Both the position numbers and the translations under genes were made by a program. This document shows positions 1 to 8,177 of a DNA stretch of 35,370 nucleotides, piece after piece (the stretch's first letter is position 1; each line of letters opens with the position of its first letter). The stretch spans positions 1 to 35,370 of the forward strand of contig JBMYQA010000028.1 of NCBI GenBank assembly GCA_049600855.1, read 5' to 3'. This stretch comes from JBMYQA01 sp049600855 (GTDB taxonomy: Bacteria; Bacteroidota; Bacteroidia; Cytophagales; Flammeovirgaceae). The notes under the pieces are model-generated. The model did no database searches. It was not told the origin of the DNA and saw only the letters and a list, made by a program, of their open reading frames with translations.

Positions 1-29
1 CAACATGTCACCTCTTTTTCCGTCTCTTG

Positions 30-79
30 AATCATTAAAAAGTTTAAAGCCATAAAGGATTCTGCACTTTTTAATGATT
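30..79. repeat. Perfect 14-bp inverted repeat downstream of the RloB gene
   Basis: Bases 30-43 and 66-79 are exact reverse complements (AATCATTAAAAAGT / ACTTTTTAATGATT), separated by 22 bases. A second, imperfect 10-bp stem (one mismatch, loop TAGT) lies at 87-110. Both are just past the 3' end of the minus-strand RloB gene. Neither has a separate U-tract after it, so a terminator is possible but not clear. A mobile-element end or a protein-binding site are alternatives. The rest of 1-141 shows no reading frame that I would call. Confidence 0.5.
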
Positions 80-141
80 TAATAACCGAAAAAATCTAGT
101 GATTTTTCCGATAACAAACCATTCGTGATAAACACTATTCT

Positions 142-756
142 TTAGAGACTTAATAGATAATCGACCAAGATGTCTACATTGGTAAAAGGATTGTAATGGT
201 AAGGTCTTACTTCTTCATCGTATTTAATTTCTTTTCGTAGCCATTGAGCATTAGCAATGGCCTTGTGGGTTTTCTTTCTCAACTTTGAGTAATGATCGTA
301 CGATTTCTTATATGATTTGTAATAATTATGTTCTCTAAGGTATGTTTCTAAATCTTTTGATCGGTTAAATGAAATATTAAACTTACCAAAGTGCAATAAA
401 AACCAATACTCAAAAGAGATACTTGAGAAGGAGATGCGTATATCATTTTTTTCGGCTAGGTTGTAGGCTTCTGGATGTTTATGGTAAAAATCCTTATCCA
501 CAACTACCCAAACGGAATCGTAAGGATTTCGATCTGTTGCCGCTTCTTTTTTTAACTCTACCGCTTGCTTCACCAATTCTAAGGCTGTGTTATATTTGGT
601 ATCATATACCTCAATTCTTAATCCTGTAAGTTGATTTTCTTTGCTTTTATCTGCTCTAATTCCATTGAAATAATTGGGTTCAGTCTTTGCGCCTTCACAC
701 AAAATTAAAATGCGTTCTCGTATTTTTCGGGTATTAACTTTTCGGGCTCTAGGCAT
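142..756 (-). CDS. rloB: RloB-like Toprim-related protein (predicted defence effector)
   Basis: A 204-residue protein with the hallmarks of the RloB family (PF13707). Near the N terminus is ILCEGAKTEPNYF with Glu21, then a beta strand ending in the acidic pair D87-K-D89, then FEYWFLLHF at about 115-123. The C terminus has NPFTNVDILVDYLL. The CEG and DxD motifs follow the Toprim-like arrangement of metal-binding acids, which suggests a nuclease. RloB proteins are normally encoded just after an AAA ATPase (RloA/AbiL type) and are linked to restriction loci and phage defence. Here the only space upstream is a 136-base divergent intergenic region before the plus-strand gene at 893, so no ATPase precedes it. 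A partner could only lie downstream, outside the window. The ATG at 756-754 is the natural start and the protein looks complete. Family call is good; biological role is inferred. Confidence 0.85.
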   Translation of the reverse strand: MPRARKVNTRKIRERILILCEGAKTEPNYFNGIRADKSKENQLTGLRIEVYDTKYNTALELVKQAVELKKEAATDRNPYDSVWVVVDKDFYHKHPEAYNLAEKNDIRISFSSISFEYWFLLHFGKFNISFNRSKDLETYLREHNYYKSYKKSYDHYSKLRKKTHKAIANAQWLRKEIKYDEEVRPYHYNPFTNVDILVDYLLSL

Positions 757-892
757 AAATTAACTACTTAACATTGTTTTTGAAATATAGTGTAAAAGCT
801 CCGTACTGCATTTACGGAAACGCTTTTTTTTGCTAAATTGAAACATGAATATGCCATTCGATTAAACTAAACTTTCATCTAAACATTCTTAC

Positions 893-2500
893 ATGCAAAC
901 ATTAGAATCAACAATTACAAAATCTACCGTTTATACCCATTCTAGCGCTCAAATTACCCGTTTTGCTGAAACAACAGTGACCGAAGCCGGCGAACAAACC
1001 CTCCATTTTCTCATAACTGCTAGTCAAATTGAGGAAAATAGCATTCAAGTAAAAGGTGGTGGAAATGCGATGTTGAAAGATGTAAAGTTAGTCACAAAGC
1101 ATTTTGCTCAAGAACAGCATGAGGGCATTAAAACCCTTTTAGATTCATTGAGTCCCTTACGCAAAAATAAAATCCGATTAGAAGCACAAGCTGTGCGGAT
1201 TAAAACAGAAGGAGAATTATTGGTCAATTTAGCCGAGAAGGTATTCTCGCCAACAACTGATGACAAAGCCGTTAATATTCAATTTGCTCCTGACAAATGG
1301 GGCGAAACGCTAAACTTTTACCGAGAACGTCAGGCAAAACTAGATGAAGAAAGTCAGCAATTACAAGACGACATTCTGAACAACAAGCATGAAATTGAAC
1401 GAATCGAAGCGGAAATTAATGAATTAAAAGGGGCTAGTACCAAAAGCCTTCAACTGATTGAGGTGGTGTTGGATGTAAAAGAAACAGGGAAAATGCAGTT
1501 CGAAATCACCTACCTTACCAAAGGAGCGCGATGGAATCCAATTTATGATATCCGAGTAAATGCTGAAGATCAAAGCATTCAAGTTGCCTACAATGCCCTA
1601 GTGAAAAACAATACAGGGGAAAATTGGGATGGCGTACGCTTGTCTTTATCCACAGCAAAGCCTTTTATTGGAAGTAAGCCGCCTCAATTGAGTACGTGGT
1701 TTTTAACAAAATATACGCCTGCTCCTGCAGGAAGAGCTATGAAAAAAGCTAAACTTTCACTAGATGCCAATACCTCTATGAAAATGGCGGCTTTAGAAGA
1801 GTCTTTGGCGGGCGCAGAACTTGAAGAGGAACCCATGGAGCTAGCAAAAACTACCGTGGACAGCAAAGCAAGTTCTGTACTTTTCCACATTGGAGGCGGC
1901 TCAACCATTAGTAGTGATAACCAGCCACAACGGGTAACGATACTCCAGCAAGATTTCAAAACGGACTTTCATTACGAAGCCGTTCCGTGTAAATCTACAC
2001 ATGCTTACCTCAAAGCAACGGTTACTAACGATAGCGAATACCCCTTACTTGCCGGCCAAGCAAGTGTATTCATGGACAATCATTTTGTAGCTAAATCGCA
2101 ATTGAAATTCATTGCTCCCAATAAGGAATTTGAACTTGACTTAGGCATTGACGAAAACATCAGTATTGAATTCAAAGAGCTTAAATACTTTTGGACTTCA
2201 GAAGGCTCAATCATTAGTAAAAATAAAAAGAAAATTACATTTGAATACCTCCTTACTATCCAAAATAACAAAGCCAATGAGGTCAAAATCAAGGTTTCTG
2301 ATCAGATACCCAAGCCTACGCATGAAGAATTGCAGGTAGAGCTGATTGAGCCAAAACAAGGCAATGTAGACGTAAATTTGACAGAAGATGCAATTATTCA
2401 CTGGAATAAACAGCTAAAATCAGGAGAAGAAATTAAATTGCCCCTGAAATATGCTGTCATGTATCCAAAAGATGTCCGAACGGAGCTAGACTTTTTATAA
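893..2500 (+). CDS. DUF4139 domain protein (mucoidy inhibitor MuiA family)
   Basis: A 535-residue protein with the three-part plan of the MuiA-like family. The N-terminal beta-rich DUF4140 region (about 10-110) starts with an amyloid-like TVYTHSSAQITRFAE segment. A coiled coil spans about 135-185 (QAKLDEESQQLQDD..). The C-terminal DUF4139 domain (about 190-535) has KGARWNPIYDIRV, NTGENWDGVRLSLSTAKP and the FHIGGGSTISSDNQPQRVTI region. There is no obvious signal peptide, unlike many relatives. Residues about 285-325 are a loose Ala/Glu/Lys-rich insert in the middle of DUF4139, which is usual for the family. The biochemical role is unknown; MuiA was named for an effect on mucoidy, and that should not be carried over here. 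It is followed after 119 bases by a lipoprotein gene on the same strand. Confidence 0.85.
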   Translation: MQTLESTITKSTVYTHSSAQITRFAETTVTEAGEQTLHFLITASQIEENSIQVKGGGNAMLKDVKLVTKHFAQEQHEGIKTLLDSLSPLRKNKIRLEAQAVRIKTEGELLVNLAEKVFSPTTDDKAVNIQFAPDKWGETLNFYRERQAKLDEESQQLQDDILNNKHEIERIEAEINELKGASTKSLQLIEVVLDVKETGKMQFEITYLTKGARWNPIYDIRVNAEDQSIQVAYNALVKNNTGENWDGVRLSLSTAKPFIGSKPPQLSTWFLTKYTPAPAGRAMKKAKLSLDANTSMKMAALEESLAGAELEEEPMELAKTTVDSKASSVLFHIGGGSTISSDNQPQRVTILQQDFKTDFHYEAVPCKSTHAYLKATVTNDSEYPLLAGQASVFMDNHFVAKSQLKFIAPNKEFELDLGIDENISIEFKELKYFWTSEGSIISKNKKKITFEYLLTIQNNKANEVKIKVSDQIPKPTHEELQVELIEPKQGNVDVNLTEDAIIHWNKQLKSGEEIKLPLKYAVMYPKDVRTELDFL

Positions 2501-2619
2501 AATTTATAAATCTCAGCTCCCCATTAACTTTTCGTAAACGAAAGGTGCGCTAAAATTTGTGGTATAAAATGGAGTTGCCAACAACTCGGAAACCCCATTT
2601 CTAAACCAAATACCTATTT

Positions 2620-3768
2620 ATGATGAAGAAACTAGTACTATATTCCATTTTCATAATCATATCCTGTTTGATGGCTTGTTCGAGTGGCAAGCAAGACCTA
2701 CAGCGAGGTGATTATGAAAGCTCCATCAAAAAATCCATTGATCGCTTAAGAAGTAGTCCTGGTAATAAAAAAGCGCAGGAAACCCTTCGGCAAGCGTACC
2801 CACTCACCGTTCGCTACCATACCGATCGAATCGATAACTTAAAGGCATCTAATACAGCTTTTAAATGGGAAAGTATTCTTTCTTCTTACAACAGGCTCAA
2901 CCGCATCTATGAAGATTTGCAACGTTGCCCTTCCTGTTTACGCCTCATCAGTGATCCGCAAAACTTCATCAGTGAAGCGGAAGATGCACGCGTTAAAGCA
3001 GCAGAAGAGCGCTACCAAGCTGGCATTATGGCCTTAGCGCACCGCGAGCGGCAGGCGGCAAAAAAAGCCTATCGCCATTTCCAAAAAGTGGAAAAGTTAC
3101 AGCGAAACTATAAAGACACCCCTCTAAAATTAAAAGAAGCCTTACATGAAGCTACCTTGAAGGTAGTTGTAGAACGCGTTCCAGATCCATTCAATCAAAC
3201 GGCAGTAAGCAGTGATTACTTCAATGAAAAATTGTTCGAATACCTTCGATTGAATAAGCATCCTAACGACTTTGTTCGTTTTTATTCTGCCAGAGAAGCC
3301 ATGGATGCAAATCTCCAAAAACCTGATCGTTATGTCATGATGACCTTCCAGAATTTTGTAATGGGACAACCCGAAATTAGGGAAAGTACCATTGATGCTG
3401 TGAAAGATAGCGTCATTATTGGGCAGGTAGATATTGATGGCGAAAAACGGGATGTATATGGAACGGTAACGGCTAAAATTACCATGTACGAAAAGACCTT
3501 GAAGGTAACAGGCTTATTAAATATGCAAGTGATGAACGCCTATACCAATCAACCTACCTTGCAAGAGCAATTTCCCAGTGAATACATTTGGACCAACCGT
3601 TGGGGCAATTTTAATGGAGATGAGCGGGCTTTAAGTGGAGAACAAAAAGAAATTTGCAATCAACGAGAGAAGACTTTGCCCGAAAGTAAAGACCTCTTTA
3701 TTGATTTTTCTCAACCCATATTTAATGACGTAACAAGGCGTTTGTCCAGTTATTTCCGCAGGTTATAA
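2620..3768 (+). CDS. Predicted lipoprotein of unknown function
   Basis: A 382-residue protein starting MMKK, with a hydrophobic stretch and lipobox LMAC (Cys20), so it should be a lipid-anchored envelope protein after signal peptidase II processing. The first 170 residues are mostly helical with TPR-like character (GDYESSIKKSIDRLRSSPGNKKAQETL at about 27-53, then ERYQAGIMALAHRERQAAKKAYRHFQKVEKL). The second half is beta-rich, with GEKRDVYGTVTAKITMYEKTLKVTGLLNMQVMNAYT suggesting a small beta-sandwich. A CPSC pair (about 103-106) may form a disulfide. I do not recognise a named family. It ends just before a strong terminator. Confidence 0.8.
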   Translation: MMKKLVLYSIFIIISCLMACSSGKQDLQRGDYESSIKKSIDRLRSSPGNKKAQETLRQAYPLTVRYHTDRIDNLKASNTAFKWESILSSYNRLNRIYEDLQRCPSCLRLISDPQNFISEAEDARVKAAEERYQAGIMALAHRERQAAKKAYRHFQKVEKLQRNYKDTPLKLKEALHEATLKVVVERVPDPFNQTAVSSDYFNEKLFEYLRLNKHPNDFVRFYSAREAMDANLQKPDRYVMMTFQNFVMGQPEIRESTIDAVKDSVIIGQVDIDGEKRDVYGTVTAKITMYEKTLKVTGLLNMQVMNAYTNQPTLQEQFPSEYIWTNRWGNFNGDERALSGEQKEICNQREKTLPESKDLFIDFSQPIFNDVTRRLSSYFRRL

Positions 3769-3800
3769 GTTTCCTATCCTGTTTTTTTCCTGTGGATTTT

Positions 3801-3832
3801 CCTTCTCTGATTTCAGGGAAGGATTTTTTTTT
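3801..3832 (+). terminator. Rho-independent terminator after the 2620 lipoprotein gene
   Basis: The 9-bp stem 3801-3809 / 3814-3822 (one G:T pair, loop ATTT) is followed by a run of nine T from 3824. It lies 32 bases after the stop codon at 3768 and faces the convergent minus-strand gene. The reverse direction lacks a U-tract, so it serves the plus strand. Confidence 0.85.
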
Positions 3833-3839
3833 AAAGGAG

Positions 3840-5303
3840 TTATCCCCCTAACCCCATGGTATCGTTAGGAAGAGATGCTTTTTCACCATTGTAGTTAAAT
3901 AGCTTATTCTCCTTAATGGCTTTAGTTACTATTTCGGGCAAGAATAGTTCCCAGCCTTCTTCGCCATTTTTAATCATCGCCAATACATTATCAGAAATGA
4001 TGTGTAGATTTTCTTGGGCACAGTCCTCAATATCTTCTATTTTATCATTATCTACTAAATATTGGAATAAATGCCTCAGGTGTGAAGGAAGTACTGCATT
4101 TTTACACGTGTGCAACTCGCCCGTGTATTCATTTAAGGAAGGGTAGACAAACATCTTCACATTTCTGCCAAAGAGTGTTCCAAAAGATTCTAAAATACCA
4201 CCGCGCAAAAACTCGTAATATTTTTCATCAAAAATGCTTAATAAGTTATTGATACCCAGTATGATGCCTATTTTGCGTTTTCGCGTAAATTTCGATAAGA
4301 AAGAGATGAGTTTAAAATATTCTTGGTAATCCGAAATCATTACCGTCATGCCCATGGAACAAAGAATATCTACACGATCTAGGAAATCTTTTTCGTCAAT
4401 ATTAGAATTCTCATTTCCACCACGTTTGTACAAATTGTGCAAGGTAAGCTCTGTAACCACCAACAAACGATTATGATCTACCTCTTCATCTCGTTTAAAT
4501 TGGCTTAAGCCAGATTCAAGCATATCAATATTCACGTGGGTAGGCGGACGAAAACGTCCACGAAGCATGAGGATATTCTTTTTGTATAAAATATCGGCAG
4601 GTTGTTGTACATTACCAGCCGGGTCGAACATGGTCGCATCGGTCATGCCATGTTTTACAAGCTTTAAGCTAAACAAGCGATTATCCACATGATTAAAGCT
4701 TGGGCCAGTCAACCTAAAAAAGTCGATTTCGATACGCACACGGTCTAGGCTATCCATCAATGATAGCAAGAACTCTTCTGGCTCTTCTGCAAGGAAAAAA
4801 CAGCCGTAAATCAGATTTACACCAATAACTCCAAGTGCTTGTTGTTGTAAAACCGCTTCATTGTCGTGCATTTGCACATGAATTACACACTCGTTTGGCT
4901 CTCCTTCTGGCTCCAATTGAAACTTCACTCCCAGCCATCCTCTTCCCTGATTTGTTCTTTTGAAGTTAATGGCCTCAACGGTATTTGCAAATGCAAAGAA
5001 TCGCGTACTCTTTGCACGATCTGGCAATCGCATAGGGAGCAAATCAAATTCTTTGTTCAACATCTTCATTAGTCGAGGTTCACACACATAACGACCACTA
5101 GCTTCTGCACCGTAAATGGCATCGCTAAACGCCATATCATAAGCCGACATTGTTTTGGCGATTGTTCCAGAGGCTCCACCTGCTTTAAAAAAGTTAGCAG
5201 CAGTTTCTTGACCAGCTCCGATTTCGGCAAAAGAGCCATAAATTTTGGGATCTAAATTTACCCGAAGGGCTTTTTCTTTTACTGTCAGCTTTCTGAAATC
5301 CAT
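3840..5303 (-). CDS. Conserved protein of unknown function, 487 aa
   Basis: A long soluble-looking protein without signal peptide or membrane helices. Distinctive parts are the N-terminal RKLTVKEKAL..DPKIYGSFAEIGAGQE (about 4-31), a glycine-rich FKAGGASGTIAKTMSAYD (about 39-56) and the downstream SDAIYG. Later come HVQMHDNEAVLQQQALGVIGVNLIYG (about 142-167) and GRFRPPTHVNIDML (about 249-262), and it ends NDTMGLGG. I believe this is a widespread Bacteroidota/cyanobacterial family that some databases label nicotinate-nucleotide adenylyltransferase. I see no nucleotidyltransferase (H/T)xGH motif and do not support that name. It is monocistronic: convergent with the gene before it and divergent from 5605. 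The ATG at 5303-5301 is the natural start (MDFRKLTVKEKAL). Confidence 0.8.
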   Translation of the reverse strand: MDFRKLTVKEKALRVNLDPKIYGSFAEIGAGQETAANFFKAGGASGTIAKTMSAYDMAFSDAIYGAEASGRYVCEPRLMKMLNKEFDLLPMRLPDRAKSTRFFAFANTVEAINFKRTNQGRGWLGVKFQLEPEGEPNECVIHVQMHDNEAVLQQQALGVIGVNLIYGCFFLAEEPEEFLLSLMDSLDRVRIEIDFFRLTGPSFNHVDNRLFSLKLVKHGMTDATMFDPAGNVQQPADILYKKNILMLRGRFRPPTHVNIDMLESGLSQFKRDEEVDHNRLLVVTELTLHNLYKRGGNENSNIDEKDFLDRVDILCSMGMTVMISDYQEYFKLISFLSKFTRKRKIGIILGINNLLSIFDEKYYEFLRGGILESFGTLFGRNVKMFVYPSLNEYTGELHTCKNAVLPSHLRHLFQYLVDNDKIEDIEDCAQENLHIISDNVLAMIKNGEEGWELFLPEIVTKAIKENKLFNYNGEKASLPNDTMGLGG

Positions 5304-5604
5304 GAGTGTGTTTGGTATTGTTGTGTAGGATATGCTTACTTTTTATTCAGTTCCAAATCTGCTTTAAAGGTACAGTTTCTTCTGTATTAATAAAACAGTT
5401 TTTTGCTAATTCACTTACTTCAATTTATTGTTATAACGCACAATTATAAAAACCCATATGCATGCGATAGATAACTTTCTTTTGTAATGTATAATTACTG
5501 ATTTCCTGCCATTTACCCACTCATTTTCTCGTTTATTCAATGAAATATTTGTATCTTAATTAGTGTTTATCCCATTACACATCTCACAACTATAATTAAA
5601 GGAT
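5304..5604. other. Divergent intergenic region, about 300 bases, no gene seen
   Basis: An AT-rich region between the start codons of the minus-strand 3840-5303 gene and the plus-strand 5605 gene. It must carry promoters for both. The best partial matches to the Bacteroidota -7 box TAnnTTTG are TAACTTTC at 5472-5479 for the plus strand and CAAATCTG near 5355 read on the minus strand, each one base off and without a clear TTG at -33. I therefore do not annotate a promoter. No RNA gene or repeat is evident. Confidence 0.5.
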
Positions 5605-6261
5605 ATGGAACTTATTGGCATTCTTGTCATTATCGCCCTGTTAATTGTAGGAATCATAATAGTGGTGGATTTTTACGAAAAAAAAAGAACCACTGCGCTC
5701 ATAGCAGTAGCCCAAAAGCTCTCCATGACTTTCGAAACGAAGGATGAAGACAAAGCATTGCGAAATCACCTTAAAGGTTTTCGCCTCACCTCATTAGGAA
5801 GTGGTCGAAAAGCTTATAATATTTTCACTGGAAATGCGGATGATCTGCAAGTCAAACTATTTGATTATCGTTACACTGTTGGTAGTGGTAAAAGCTCCAG
5901 TACCTATAACCAAACCATCGCCTACTTTCAGTCGGATCAATTGCTATTACCCAAATTTAAAATGCGCCCCGAAAATGTATTTCATCGCATTGGTAATACG
6001 TTTGGCATGCAGGATATTAACTTTAAAGAATATCCCTTATTCTCCAAACAATACTTACTTCAAGGAGAGCATGAAGAAGCTATTCGCGAATTGTTTACTC
6101 GTCAAAAGCTTGAGCTATTTACTGAACACAAAGGCCTTTGTGTAGAAGGAGATATGCATCAATTATTGATCTATCGCAACGGAAAACGGGTTTCACCAGA
6201 GGAAATTCCTAGCTTCCTCCAAGAAAACTTAATGATTGCAAATACTTTTCTTCATTCCTAA
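5605..6261 (+). CDS. Membrane-anchored protein of unknown function, 218 aa
   Basis: The protein starts with one transmembrane helix (about residues 3-22, very rich in Ile/Val/Leu) followed by DFYEKKRTT, so the roughly 190-residue remainder is probably cytoplasmic (positive-inside). That domain is mixed alpha/beta and includes LKGFRLTSLGSGRKAYNIFTG (about 54-74), a serine-rich turn GSGKSSSTYNQTIAYFQ, and FSKQYLLQGEHEEAIRELF. The order 'anchor, then compact domain ending in a short helix' recalls DUF3137-like proteins, but I cannot confirm that. It stands alone, with 343 bases of spacing on the 5' side (from the 3840-5303 gene start, allowing for its own leader) and 332 on the 3' side. Confidence 0.7.
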   Translation: MELIGILVIIALLIVGIIIVVDFYEKKRTTALIAVAQKLSMTFETKDEDKALRNHLKGFRLTSLGSGRKAYNIFTGNADDLQVKLFDYRYTVGSGKSSSTYNQTIAYFQSDQLLLPKFKMRPENVFHRIGNTFGMQDINFKEYPLFSKQYLLQGEHEEAIRELFTRQKLELFTEHKGLCVEGDMHQLLIYRNGKRVSPEEIPSFLQENLMIANTFLHS

Positions 6262-6593
6262 AGAAGGATTCATTAACTTCAACCGTTAATAAGCAATCAT
6301 TCCCCAACTTTTTCAACTTAACGGACGTTTTATATAAAGGGCTTTACTAAAAGCCCACCAATCAATCATTTAAGAACAAAACTAGTTGTACTTTATCAAC
6401 ACAATTTAATCTATTTTTTTCCTTGGCGATTTGTTTATTTGTAAGATTAATCAAATTAGCCTAAAATATTGAATAATAAATTAGCGTTTAACTACTTATC
6501 TTCATCAACCGAATACGAATTCTTTTTAACAATAATACCAAGATAGCCTATTGACTTGCCACCAAGTCAGTCACAAAATTCATTACTAACTTT
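6262..6593. other. Intergenic region of 332 bases with one small hairpin
   Basis: No reading frame worth calling. At 6339-6356 is a 7-bp perfect stem (GGGCTTT / AAAGCCC, loop ACTA), 78 bases after the preceding stop codon. It lacks a U-tract, so it is at best a weak terminator. The rest is AT-rich and probably holds the promoter for the 6594 gene; I found no full TTG/TAnnTTTG pair. Confidence 0.45.
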
Positions 6594-7544
6594 ATGCGTA
6601 TGAAGAAGTCATTCATTTATTTGATTGTTATGCTTTGTGCATGCTCCTCAAGTTTTGCACAAAAAAATCATCCTGGAGTAGACTACAATGATGTGATTGT
6701 AGGAGAACACCGCGTATTACTTACTTTAGTTACCGATTACCTCGTACAAACTGTTCATAGTGATGACTTTAAAGGAATTGAACAGAAACGTCTTCAAGTC
6801 ATCTCACAAGTAGAATCTGCGATAGAAAAAATTAAAGCATTAGGCAGTTTTGAGGGAGATACCAAAATGCGAGATGAAGCATTAGCAGTGCTTGGCATGT
6901 ACAAAGAAGCTTACACCCAAGACTTCAACACCATTAATAGCTTAAAGGCCAAAAGTCAAGAATCTTATCAGGCTATGGCTCAATACTTAATGGCCGAAGA
7001 AATGGCTGAAGTTAAGCTGAACAATACCCTTAAACGCTTTAATAAAGCACAACAAGAGTTTGCTAAACGACATAACTTGATTATTGACATGGGAGAAGAA
7101 GTCCATCCAATGGATATTATCTTTCAAGTCTACAAATACAATCGAGAAGTATTTTTGCAATATTTCAAAGTGTTTATTCAAAATGAAGCCTGCTTGAATG
7201 CCTTATCAAAACACGATGGTGATTTATTGGAACAAGAAAGACTAAAGCTGTTAAAGTATGCCCATGAAGCGGAGGCGCGTTTAATGACGATGAAGGCATA
7301 TAAAAAAGAGGTAGATTACAAGCAAAGTGCAATTAACTATGTTGTTTTTCATCAGGCATCTGCCCAAAAATGGATGGCAGAGTTAGCTCAGCTATTCAAA
7401 AAGCCAACGTTAACTCAAGCAGATATTCACAAGGCAAATGATTTGATTGACACCTATAATATTGGCTTAGGAAAGGCGGAAGACGATTTTAATCATGCTA
7501 ATATTTCCTTGCTTCAAACTTATATTCCTCAGGAGTTGGATTAA
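6594..7544 (+). CDS. Secreted helical protein, possibly LIC11966-family surface protein
   Basis: A 316-residue protein with an N-terminal signal (about 1-23). It either ends in SSFAQ with signal peptidase I cleavage or uses the LCAC cysteine at about 17 as a lipobox. A second in-frame ATG at 6600 (MKKSF) is an equally good start. The mature part begins HPGVDYNDVIVGEHRVLLTLVTDYL and is almost all alpha-helical. Long amphipathic helices (MAQYLMAEEMAEVKLNNTLKRFNKAQQEF at about 127-155) suggest an elongated helical bundle. The YNDxIVxxQ/H-like opening and the bundle pattern are what I associate with LIC11966-family surface proteins, but this is from memory. No enzymatic motif is visible. It is monocistronic and ends at a strong shared terminator. 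Confidence 0.75.
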   Translation: MRMKKSFIYLIVMLCACSSSFAQKNHPGVDYNDVIVGEHRVLLTLVTDYLVQTVHSDDFKGIEQKRLQVISQVESAIEKIKALGSFEGDTKMRDEALAVLGMYKEAYTQDFNTINSLKAKSQESYQAMAQYLMAEEMAEVKLNNTLKRFNKAQQEFAKRHNLIIDMGEEVHPMDIIFQVYKYNREVFLQYFKVFIQNEACLNALSKHDGDLLEQERLKLLKYAHEAEARLMTMKAYKKEVDYKQSAINYVVFHQASAQKWMAELAQLFKKPTLTQADIHKANDLIDTYNIGLGKAEDDFNHANISLLQTYIPQELD

Positions 7545-7563
7545 TGCATTATTAAGATACACC

Positions 7564-7598
7564 AAAAATGCCTCATTTAGCTGAAATGAGGCATTTTT
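7564..7598. terminator. Bidirectional terminator between convergent genes
   Basis: A perfect 15-bp stem, 7564-7578 with 7584-7598 (AAAAATGCCTCATTT and its exact complement), and a 5-base loop. The outer A5/T5 arms give a U-tract on both strands. It sits 20 bases after the stop at 7544 and 29 bases past the 3' end of the minus-strand gene at 7627. Confidence 0.9.
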
Positions 7599-7626
7599 GA
7601 TTCGCTTGTAATTTTTACCGCATTAG

Positions 7627-8115
7627 TTAGTTGATCCGTTCCCAAACTTCCGAAAGTTTGGTTTCTTCAATTTCAGTACTTTTACCTGTTTTAGGATCAA
7701 TTTTGACAGATTTGATCACACCTGAGATTTTCCAATAATTCCCATCCAGTGAAAAATCAAACGTAGTTGCAGAACCGATAATATCGGGGCGATGAGGATG
7801 AAAAAACTCGGAGGTTTCGATGTATTTATTTCCTTTTATTTTGTAAGTTCCGCCTCCTGCGCCAATCACATCATCGCCATTTTCGCCATAAGAAACCCAC
7901 GTAAAGTGCGCTTTGGTGAGCATCTTACGATATTGCATAAAAGGGGGCACTTTGGTAAATTCTTGATCTTTACCATACTTAAATGAAATCAGTTTCCAAG
8001 TGCCTTCTAAATTGGGTTTAAAATCTTTTTCACTCGTTTCACCTCCCTTAATTCCAAATGCACAGATGCCAATTAACAAAAGCGTTGAAATAAAATAGCT
8101 ATAGTTGGTTTTCAT
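7627..8115 (-). CDS. Lipocalin-like secreted protein (second copy of a tandem pair)
   Basis: The start is set at the ATG 8115-8113 (MKTNYSYF), giving 162 residues with a clear signal peptide. The open frame runs 27 codons further upstream, but that part overlaps the preceding gene and looks like leader. The mature protein opens with LEGTWKLISFKYGKDQE, the Gly-Thr-Trp motif typical of lipocalin-like/DUF4488-type barrels. It continues with beta-strand pairs including HFTWVSYGENGD and GAGGGTYKIKGNKYIETSEFFHP, and ends LSEVWERIN. It is clearly homologous to the gene just upstream (matching GTW, HFxWVxY, GGGxYxxxxNKYxE, EVWERI). It lies 62 bases downstream of that gene and is probably co-transcribed. 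Ligand unknown. Confidence 0.8.
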   Translation of the reverse strand: MKTNYSYFISTLLLIGICAFGIKGGETSEKDFKPNLEGTWKLISFKYGKDQEFTKVPPFMQYRKMLTKAHFTWVSYGENGDDVIGAGGGTYKIKGNKYIETSEFFHPHRPDIIGSATTFDFSLDGNYWKISGVIKSVKIDPKTGKSTEIEETKLSEVWERIN

Positions 8116-8177
8116 AATTTCTAGATGTTTAGGGTAAAATAATCTGATTGTTAAGTTGGTTTTCGCATTAAATAAAG

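Noticed and set aside
2527..2546. Hairpin after the MuiA-like gene as a terminator
   Set aside because: An 8-bp stem with one G:T pair exists, but no U-tract follows and it leads into a sequence that may be the promoter of the next gene.
2551..2559. TAAAATTTG before the 2620 lipoprotein gene as a -7 box
   Set aside because: The spacing between TA and TTTG is three bases, not two, and no TTG stands at the proper distance.
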